Positions 15,212 to 20,932 of a DNA stretch of 20,932 nt are shown piece by piece. A program made the position numbers and the translations under genes. The notes under the pieces were generated by a model. That model was not told where the DNA came from and did no database searches. It was given only the letters and a program-made list of their open reading frames with translations. Position 1 is the stretch's first letter, and each line of letters opens with the position of its first letter. The stretch is from G020348185 sp964525045 (GTDB lineage Bacteria > Nitrospirota > Nitrospiria > Nitrospirales > UBA8639). The DNA is taken from assembly GCA_964525045.1 (NCBI GenBank), contig CAZGFD010000040.1, positions 1 to 20,932 on the forward strand. Direction: 5' to 3'.

Positions 15212-16221
15212 CAACCCTCTACTCCCTTCGGTTTCCCAATAGCGTAAATTTTATCTATCATACGCATCACAGCTAAGGCGTCTGATGAGGTCCCGTAAGA
15301 AACGATTTGGTCCTGTTCGATGCATTGAAAAAAATGTTCGATCTCCGATTGCCAGGAAGTGTCCAGGTGATAGACGACTTGCTCCTCATTCTCGTAACGC
15401 CCATCTTGTAGATGAGACGGATTCCGCTTGATGGCGAGAACCTCATCACCATAAGCCCCTGATGATGTTTTCAGACCATTCAGGACCAACGCCCCACCTT
15501 CCAGGAACACCTCGAGGGAGAACAGGTATCGCCATTGTGTCATGGTTGAATGCATTGAAGCACAAACGTTGGACCGGCTGTTGCGGAATATGGCAAATAC
15601 ATTGTCTTCTATGCCGTCGATCTTCCAGAAGAGATTCGACACAAATGCCGATACCTCATCAAATTCACCGCCCAGATAGAGAAGAAGGTCGAGCATATGA
15701 ATGCCCTGATCAATTAAAATGCCGGCGCCGGCCAACTCAGGATTAGCCCGCCATCCCTGGAAAAACGACTGATCAACCTCTTTGCCGTATCGGCCGCGAA
15801 TCCACAACACCCGCCCCAGTTCATCAGCATCCACGATCTGTTTCATGCGCTGGATGCTCGGATGATGGCGATGGTTGAACCCATACATCAATTTTCGCCT
15901 TTGTGACGCTCGCTCGACCAGGATGACATCTTCCACCTGACGGGCGCAGAATGCGGGCGGTTTTTCTGAAAAAACATGTTTCCCGGCCTTCAGGGCCTGT
16001 ATGCACAATTTTGGTATGTAGGCATTAGGAGTGCAAACGAATACGGCAGCAACATCCGGCGACTCAATAACCTCCATAGAGGATGGTACGACTGGATAGG
16101 CACACCCAACCGGAGGATGGGAATCGTGCACGGCGACGATACGGCCCTTGCCAGAATTCTCAATCGCTTTGGCCCGTATTTTGCCCATTTTCCCAAATCC
16201 GATGATGCCGCAATTAATCAT
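15211..16221 (-). CDS. Gfo/Idh/MocA family NAD(P)-dependent sugar oxidoreductase
   Basis: 336 residues. The Rossmann motif GFGKMG is at 8-13, followed by FVCTPNAYI, then the family's SEKPPA with the catalytic-type Lys near 87. GILIDQGIHMLDLLLYLGG contributes Asp171 and His175 to the active site. It probably oxidises or reduces a sugar, sugar acid or nucleotide sugar; the substrate cannot be read from sequence. The start is ATG at 16221, with AGGA about seven bases upstream. It lies 9 bp after the 2-hydroxyacid dehydrogenase stop and overlaps the SIS gene by one base. Confidence 0.9.
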   Translation of the reverse strand: MINCGIIGFGKMGKIRAKAIENSGKGRIVAVHDSHPPVGCAYPVVPSSMEVIESPDVAAVFVCTPNAYIPKLCIQALKAGKHVFSEKPPAFCARQVEDVILVERASQRRKLMYGFNHRHHPSIQRMKQIVDADELGRVLWIRGRYGKEVDQSFFQGWRANPELAGAGILIDQGIHMLDLLLYLGGEFDEVSAFVSNLFWKIDGIEDNVFAIFRNSRSNVCASMHSTMTQWRYLFSLEVFLEGGALVLNGLKTSSGAYGDEVLAIKRNPSHLQDGRYENEEQVVYHLDTSWQSEIEHFFQCIEQDQIVSYGTSSDALAVMRMIDKIYAIGKPKGVEG

Positions 16222-16230
16222 CAATATTCC

Positions 16231-17043
16231 TCATGAGTGAGAAAGGCGTGTAAGAAAGTCCATAAAGTCCGTGGCTGCCCCCCGGAGGAAATCGTTGCAC
16301 GTACTCGCAATATGAGGCGTTCGAATAAACCGATCCGAAGGAAGCGCAGAAAGTTTCCCACGGTAGGGTTCTTCCCAGAATACATCCATAGCTGCCCGCA
16401 GCCGGCCGGTTACCAACTCGTTGTACAAGGCCTCTTCATCGACCACGGCTCCACGTGCGGTATTGACCAGCAAGGCGCCATCGGAAAGCCACGCCAAACG
16501 ATCAGCGTTGAATAGACCCCTGGTATCCGAAGTGAGCGGAACATGAAGACTCACGCAATCGGCGGCTCTGACCTTCCCTTCAAAGAGATCTGAAGAATCG
16601 TGGGCTGAGTCAAACGTGTCAACGATCATAAAGCTGCGCATCTTGTCAGCCACGCGGCGACCGATGTGGCCAACGCCCACGACCAGCAAGCGACGCTGCT
16701 GCAGAGAATCGCGATCAGTCTTTTTCCAGCTAGCCCATTCACCTGCATCGACATACAGTCCATCGAGGATGAGATGGCAGGTAAACGCAGCTGTTTCCTC
16801 AAAAATTATGCCGCAGGTGTTTTTTGAGGGAAGAGTTATCACAATTTCTCGACGACCTGCCTCTCCAAAAGGCAGGTTGTCAGTGCCAACACCCGTTTTA
16901 AAGATACCACGCAGAGCAGGGAATTCGTCGAGGGAAAATTGTTTGCCGCCAACAAGAAGCACCTCTGCAAGAGACTTCTCTTCAGTGTACAGGAGTGATG
17001 GCAAATACCCATCTAGCGTGTTGGTAGCTTTATAGATCAGCAC
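16231..17043 (-). CDS. D-isomer 2-hydroxyacid dehydrogenase (PGDH-like)
   Basis: 270 residues. NAD-binding GVGHIG is at 123-128, VNTARGAVVDEEAL carries catalytic Arg197, DVFWEEP the Glu at about 225, and TPHIAS His244, so the Arg-Glu-His triad is complete. It is shorter than typical members (about 310-330) because of a trimmed N-terminal substrate domain. The start is GTG at 17043, preceded by a GGA, 18 bases after the phosphatase stop. It probably interconverts a 2-keto acid and a D-2-hydroxy acid (glycerate- or sugar-acid-type) for the cassette; the substrate is unknown. Confidence 0.88.
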   Translation of the reverse strand: MLIYKATNTLDGYLPSLLYTEEKSLAEVLLVGGKQFSLDEFPALRGIFKTGVGTDNLPFGEAGRREIVITLPSKNTCGIIFEETAAFTCHLILDGLYVDAGEWASWKKTDRDSLQQRRLLVVGVGHIGRRVADKMRSFMIVDTFDSAHDSSDLFEGKVRAADCVSLHVPLTSDTRGLFNADRLAWLSDGALLVNTARGAVVDEEALYNELVTGRLRAAMDVFWEEPYRGKLSALPSDRFIRTPHIASTCNDFLRGAATDFMDFLTRLSHS

Positions 17044-17061
17044 AATGTTCCATTGAACAAT

Positions 17062-17832
17062 TCAACCCAGCAACCCATTACTTGCCCTGACATGAAATTG
17101 ATTCGGGCCTGAGCCCGGCCTGATACTGAAATCCCCTCCGGCAGCCTTCACTAAAGCTAGTCCTGCAGCCACGTCCCACAGAAAAATGTCTTCCTCTTCA
17201 TACACATCAAAACGACCCGCAGCCACTTGTGCGAGCATAAGGGCGGCCGATCCCAACATGCGAACCTTTTTATATACCTGGACAGAATGGACAAATTGCC
17301 GCAATAAATCAGTATCGTACCGGCGACCACTCGGGAATCCCGTTGCCAGTAAGGCCTGGCTTTTATCCCCCACGGTCGAAACATGTATGACCTGATTATC
17401 GAGCCAAGCCCCCTGACCGATCAGGGCGGAATAGACCTGCCTGCTGAAGATGTCATGAACCACACCCAGCAACGGTGTCCCCTTTTCCCAGAGAGCAATC
17501 GAAACGGCGGCGACGGGAAACCCGCGAGTAAAGTTGAATGTTCCGTCAAGAGGATCCACGAGCCATACTGGGGAATCCAAGTCCAGGACAAGATGCTCCC
17601 CTTCCTCAGCCAGGATTGGAATGCCTGACTTTTCCAGGACATTCACAATACATTCTTGCGCCGCGACATCTGCCAAGGTTTTGATATCCTTGCCACCGGA
17701 GTCAGCAACTTTGGCATCTTGCAAAAAATCTTTTCGCAGCCGTTCCACTCCCATAGCTGCAGCCTGATAGGCTATCGAAAGGTGTTCTCGCCTATCGTTT
17801 TCGCCGCCAAGACCATCAGCAATTACATCCAA
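17062..17832 (-). CDS. Inositol-monophosphatase family phosphatase
   Basis: 256 residues. Metal-binding motifs: AEEGE (Glu76-Glu77), WLVDPLDGTFNFTRGFP with DPLDGT at 93-98, and FLWDVAAGLALVKAAGG with Asp220. These define the lithium-sensitive IMPase/SuhB fold, which removes phosphate from inositol phosphates, sugar phosphates or nucleotides. Sitting between the cytidylyltransferase and the dehydrogenase, it may dephosphorylate the sugar-acid phosphate before CMP activation, the step KdsC or NeuB-pathway phosphatases perform elsewhere. The ATG at 17832 has a GAGG about 13 bases upstream. Confidence 0.9.
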   Translation of the reverse strand: MDVIADGLGGENDRREHLSIAYQAAAMGVERLRKDFLQDAKVADSGGKDIKTLADVAAQECIVNVLEKSGIPILAEEGEHLVLDLDSPVWLVDPLDGTFNFTRGFPVAAVSIALWEKGTPLLGVVHDIFSRQVYSALIGQGAWLDNQVIHVSTVGDKSQALLATGFPSGRRYDTDLLRQFVHSVQVYKKVRMLGSAALMLAQVAAGRFDVYEEEDIFLWDVAAGLALVKAAGGDFSIRPGSGPNQFHVRASNGLLG

Positions 17833-17865
17833 TGAGCCTCACCCTCCATATCGACAATAAGTCCA

Positions 17866-18531
17866 TCAATCGCGAGACATTAACGGCAGAAGAGCCTCCG
17901 CAATCTTTAAATCTTCCTCCGTCTTGACAATATGTCCGGCGAGCCGACTAATCGTATGGAACCCAACTTTTCCGGAGTACGTGGCACAATGGCCGTGAGC
18001 CGCTGCCTTCAAGTAGGTAGAACGCCGCCATGCACAGATACTCCAGGACAAACGCTGGACCGGTTCCAGCTCTTGAGAGTTCGTCTTTTCTGAAAAATTG
18101 AAGTTGACCGGTTGGTTGCGGTAAGCACATTCGATTTGCAGGTGATCAACGCTCAACAGGCAGTCGAATTCATTCCTTCCCAGGGTATCAACAAAATTAC
18201 GGATTTCATCAACAGACAGCAGAGGCGCGATACTGTGCACTTGGACCACATAATCGCATACATGCTTTTCAAAGAATTCGGCAAGGTATTGCTCACTCGT
18301 CGCATGATGGTTGCCCAGGGATTCAGGGCGTTGGTGGAAATGTACACCCTCCGCTTCGGCAATTTCGCCGAATACGGGATGTTCTGAATTCACCCAAATC
18401 TCTTCGAAGACACCAGCCTCCTTGCATTTTCGAATCGCGCGGGTAATAAGTGGCACTCCGGACAATTCGCGCAGATTTTTTTGCTTCAAACGCTGGCTAC
18501 CCATACGCGCGGGGATCATAGCTATCACCAC
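17866..18531 (-). CDS. CMP-sugar (acylneuraminate-type) cytidylyltransferase-like protein
   Basis: 221 residues beginning MVIAMIPARMGSQRLKQKNLRELSGVPLI, the NTP-binding signature of the NeuA/KdsB/PseF group (IPARxGSKRxPxKNxxxLxGxPLI). Downstream segments VQVHSIAPLLSVDEI and DCLLSVD match the PFRxxxxI and SV regions only loosely. It probably activates a sugar acid as its CMP conjugate. The start is GTG at 18531, with AAGGGAG six bases upstream; a second GTG follows immediately. It is about as short as KdsB/NeuA cores, so no extra domain is fused. Substrate unknown; synthase not in the window. Confidence 0.82.
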   Translation of the reverse strand: MVIAMIPARMGSQRLKQKNLRELSGVPLITRAIRKCKEAGVFEEIWVNSEHPVFGEIAEAEGVHFHQRPESLGNHHATSEQYLAEFFEKHVCDYVVQVHSIAPLLSVDEIRNFVDTLGRNEFDCLLSVDHLQIECAYRNQPVNFNFSEKTNSQELEPVQRLSWSICAWRRSTYLKAAAHGHCATYSGKVGFHTISRLAGHIVKTEEDLKIAEALLPLMSRD

Positions 18532-18576
18532 AACATTCTCCCTTACGGCACCACACCTCAGGAATGAAAAGCACTT

Positions 18577-19455
18577 TCAAATACTGATGGATTTCAACTT
18601 ATCGAGAATCTGACGAATGTTAAAGTCCAGGATGCGATCGCCAAACGATCTTCTCTTATGATTGTTGAGTTGAGGCCTGCTAGGAGATCGGGGTCTGACA
18701 TGAGAGGGAAGTGCAAAACCTTGGGATGTATAAAAGGCGGCCAAATGAGGTGCCACCTTTTCAAGAAAAAACTTCCAGGCATCGTGATCTTGGTTGCCAA
18801 AGACATTATTGGCGCTATGACGGCGATATCCCCCGTAGGGCTCAAGATCTGAGACCAACGGGCCAAAGCAGATGGCCGTCCGTGTCATATATGAATCAGC
18901 TGATATAGATAACTCTTTGGGGATCGGGGACAGTTTTAAAAAAACCTCTCTTCTTATCGTCAGACCGGAGGTGGGAGAAAAATTTGGAAATTTGTTATGT
19001 TGGATCCACAAACCAAACGCATCTCCTTGAGTCATAGCCGGCCAAAACAGTTCGCCGGTATCTTGATGATCCCTTAAAATTTGAAGATTGTGCTGAAACA
19101 AACCGAAGTCTGGGTGGGACTGATAGGTTTCGCAGACCGCAGCAAGTTTACGGGAGGCCCAGACGTCATCACTATCAAGAAAGGCGATTAAATCACCCGT
19201 GCTGGACTCAAAGGCCGTATTCATGGCTGCAGCCTGACCTTTATTCTCAGAATGCTCAATCAAAGATATCAAGGCAGGATGTTTAGATTGAATCTCGCGT
19301 ATGATCTCAACCGAAATGTCTGTTGATTTATCATCTACGATAATAAATTCGTCGGGTAACCGTTCCTGCGAAAGGACGCTGTCAATAGCTTCCTTCAAAT
19401 AAGTGCTCCCGTTATAATTACATAGCACCGCGGTAATTTTTACTGAATTAATCAA
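18577..19455 (-). CDS. Family 2 glycosyltransferase
   Basis: 292 residues with a GT-A fold. The N-terminus ITAVLCNYNGSTYLKEAIDSVLSQ is followed by the nucleotide-binding IIVDDKSTD (Asp at 41-42), SENKGQAAAMNTAF, and the DxD element LDSDD at 93-97. No membrane segment is evident, so it is probably cytosolic or peripheral. The start is TTG at 19455, overlapping the preceding stop (TTGA), with GGAG seven bases upstream; the next in-frame start would cut into the first beta-strand. The C-terminal 30 residues are basic. It likely adds a nucleotide-sugar residue to the same glycan. Confidence 0.9.
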   Translation of the reverse strand: MINSVKITAVLCNYNGSTYLKEAIDSVLSQERLPDEFIIVDDKSTDISVEIIREIQSKHPALISLIEHSENKGQAAAMNTAFESSTGDLIAFLDSDDVWASRKLAAVCETYQSHPDFGLFQHNLQILRDHQDTGELFWPAMTQGDAFGLWIQHNKFPNFSPTSGLTIRREVFLKLSPIPKELSISADSYMTRTAICFGPLVSDLEPYGGYRRHSANNVFGNQDHDAWKFFLEKVAPHLAAFYTSQGFALPSHVRPRSPSRPQLNNHKRRSFGDRILDFNIRQILDKLKSISI

Positions 19456-20276
19456 CTCGTCGCTCCAAAAATGGTATCAAAATCAACTCGTGGCCAAACA
19501 TCCAGTTTGGTTTTTCGAGAGGCGTTGTAAATCATTCCGTGATCCGATTGATACTTCTCCAATGCTTGTTCAAATTCCTTACGTTGTTGGTCAAGTTTTG
19601 GCATTGTCCACGTTTCCCCTGCAGGACGGTAATCGGGATGAAAATGGTTTGCTTCACCTGACGAAACCAATACGTCGTTTCCCATGGCTTTCTCTCCAGT
19701 CGGTTTTGATTTCACCTCAAAAGAAAAGTCTAAGCCAATCGCATAGATTTCACGAATTCCCATCCAGAATGCTAATTCAAGGTCCCAATACAGCACTGAA
19801 TGTCCAGTTTTCACGCCTTTCAAGAGATCCCATTCGAGGGGATGGAAATGTGCTGAGGGGGGGTTACCAAACGTAATATCCTGAGCGTCTTCAAAGTGTT
19901 GATGCGTCGCATGTCCGAAAATTTTGCAAATTTCAGTTTCCCTTAAAAACTTTTTAATGTTTGAAGCAACCACACAGTCGGTGACCGTCAAATACGTTGG
20001 CCGCCAATCCGTACTATCAAATGCCAGATAGATCTTATTGGAAGCAAAGGTAATTTCGTTCTTGATTCGGTCCAGGTCGGAAACGTTCAAACTCGGGCCA
20101 TTTCCCACAATCACCGCACGTTGGCCCTTGTGGCAGTTTTTCAATTGTTTCAGTTTGTCATCATTGAATTTATTGGGTAACGACGCCCTGCTAATTGATC
20201 GTGAACCCGTCTTCCTATCAGAAGTTACATTTCGGATTTGCGGAAAAGACAAAAATCTTTTTAATGACAAAAACAT
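19452..20276 (-). CDS. GNGPSL/DUF115 (MptE-like) protein 2, candidate glycan transferase
   Basis: 274 residues from the ATG at 20276; a TTG at 20291 would add five. It is a clear paralogue of the protein at 13166-14089. Shared blocks: VGNGPSL near 57-63, NEITFASNKIYLAF, the WRPTY segment, GIREIYAIGLDFSFEV near 173-187, NHFHPDYRPAGETWTMPKLDQQRK near 210-233, and the IYNASRKTKLDVWP end. The N-terminus (1-45) is basic and poorly conserved between the pair. It heads the eight-gene minus-strand cassette, and its stop overlaps the glycosyltransferase start. Family is MptE-like/DUF115, related in motif layout to GT42 sialyltransferases; activity is inferred. Confidence 0.75.
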   Translation of the reverse strand: MFLSLKRFLSFPQIRNVTSDRKTGSRSISRASLPNKFNDDKLKQLKNCHKGQRAVIVGNGPSLNVSDLDRIKNEITFASNKIYLAFDSTDWRPTYLTVTDCVVASNIKKFLRETEICKIFGHATHQHFEDAQDITFGNPPSAHFHPLEWDLLKGVKTGHSVLYWDLELAFWMGIREIYAIGLDFSFEVKSKPTGEKAMGNDVLVSSGEANHFHPDYRPAGETWTMPKLDQQRKEFEQALEKYQSDHGMIYNASRKTKLDVWPRVDFDTIFGATS

Positions 20277-20366
20277 CAAATTTTCACACAATAATCAGCG
20301 AATCAAATTAGAATTTACCATCAATGACAGGATGAAGGGAATAACCTATTGTACTATATACTTTTC

Positions 20367-20396
20367 CTAATAAAAGAGCTTTCGTATTAATTGCAA
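20367..20396 (-). promoter_or_regulatory. Candidate promoter of the glycan cassette
   Basis: On the minus strand, TTGCAA (20396-20391), an 18-bp spacer and TATTAG (20372-20367) make a fair sigma-70-type pair in AT-rich DNA, about 90 bases upstream of the first ATG. Confidence 0.3.
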
Positions 20397-20807
20397 ATGC
20401 CATAATTCATTAAGAATTTATACTGTTTGTGCTTATCCGTCGAAGGCATCAAAAAGAGTCTTTTCTGAATTTCTCATTCAAAGATAAATTTAATGACTTA
20501 GGTAAAATTACAAAAAGGCTTTATCGACCCCATTTGAGGTTCCAATCGATTTAACGTTTGAGAGGATGAGGCACCTGACAATGCGGGAGTGTTTTTTCTT
20601 GCCGATTGAGTCGAGGCGCTCGGTTTTCCTGGTTATCTTGAACAGACCCTGATTGAAGAAACGTATTATAGATGGCTTTTTTCGACCTGGAGGAAAATGA
20701 CAGGTAGGATCCGAGAAAGATTTAGGGTAGATTTTCTATTCAGACAAAGACCTACTGTAATGCGCCTCTGAAATCAAGCCACCTGCGAATGCTGTTTCTC
20801 CCGATTG
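20397..20807. other. Gene-poor spacer between the cassette and the right repeat
   Basis: Notably AT-rich up to about 20540, then mixed. No start codon with a ribosome site opens a convincing gene. An open stretch on the plus strand at 20610-20771 encodes about 53 codons but lacks a proper start and resembles nothing recognised. Probably eroded mobile or repeat DNA. Confidence 0.4.
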
Positions 20808-20808
20808 A
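20571..20808 (+). repeat. Imperfect direct repeat pair (20571-20609 and 20778-20808)
   Basis: Both segments contain CACCTG, AATGC, a T-rich TGTTT stretch and CCGATTGA in the same order; the first is about eight bases longer. The second copy runs straight into the right inverted repeat, so the pair may be part of the same decayed element family. Confidence 0.3.
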
Positions 20809-20932
20809 CCCGCCACAAAAAATCAGGCCGCTTGGATGTTGAGACTTTTGCCCTTGGTGCGGTCGGTCAGGCTGCAATATGATGAGCTTAGGCATGTCGG
20901 TGTCAAAGAGATTTTAGCAAGCCCGTGAACCA
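20808..20932 (-). repeat. Degenerate repeat, right copy (inverted partner at 1-372)
   Basis: Reading the minus strand from 20932 gives GGTTCACGGGCTTGCTAAAA, then TCTCTTTGA, GCCTAAG, CCTGACCGACC, CCAAGGGCAAAAGT, CGGCCTGA and GTGGCGGGTCA. The same landmarks occur in the same order in the left copy on the plus strand. It lacks the ~200-base transposase-bearing segment of the left copy. It runs off the window end. Confidence 0.65.

Noticed and set aside
20610..20771. Open stretch of about 53 codons on the plus strand in the right spacer
   Set aside because: No start codon at its beginning, no ribosome site and no recognised family; its length is compatible with chance.
1..20932. CRISPR array, tRNA or rRNA genes
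   Set aside because: No regularly spaced short repeats, tRNA cloverleaf-like stretches or rRNA landmarks were seen on either strand.

Overview
The window reads as ordinary bacterial chromosome of middling GC. It joins a conserved housekeeping block to a surface-glycan cassette, with degenerate repeat DNA at both ends. The gene set and order (nadK / clpC / tsaD / long-form hflX / nth / yicC / gmk / rpoZ / coaBC / DUF427) suggest Nitrospirota, possibly Nitrospira-like. That is inferred from gene order and protein flavour, not from a search; a deltaproteobacterial relative is not excluded.

Layout. 1-372: a decayed repeat containing a broken integrase-core (IS3-like) transposase scrap. 432-1590 (minus): an unrecognised membrane-anchored or secreted protein whose C-terminus appears to be frameshifted. 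1860-2711 (minus): NAD kinase with a TTG start, divergent from clpC (3033-5462, plus), which has its own promoter candidate and a good terminator. 5537-5813: a non-coding spacer with short AT-rich palindromic words. 5814-13091 (plus): tsaD, then hflX-nth-yicC-gmk-rpoZ-coaBC-DUF427, mostly with overlapping or very short junctions, ending in a 13-bp perfect hairpin. Together these serve tRNA t6A modification, ribosome/GTPase stress response, base-excision repair, GMP kinase, RNA polymerase omega and coenzyme A synthesis.

13166-20276 (minus): eight closely packed genes transcribed right to left: GNGPSL/DUF115 protein 2, a GT2 glycosyltransferase, a CMP-sugar cytidylyltransferase-like protein, an inositol-monophosphatase-like phosphatase, a D-2-hydroxyacid dehydrogenase, a Gfo/Idh/MocA oxidoreductase, a double-SIS sugar-phosphate isomerase-like protein, and GNGPSL/DUF115 protein 1. 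The set looks like most of a pathway that makes a CMP-activated sugar acid and transfers it to a surface glycan or glycoprotein. No condensing synthase (NeuB/KdsA type) is present. The two paralogous GNGPSL proteins that bracket the cassette are the best candidates for the transferases.

20277-20932 is AT-rich and gene-poor. It ends in a repeat that is the inverted, diverged copy of the repeat at position 1, so the window is bounded by inverted relatives of one repeat family. The cassette with its duplicated SIS protein and paired DUF115 proteins is the most interesting part of the window.
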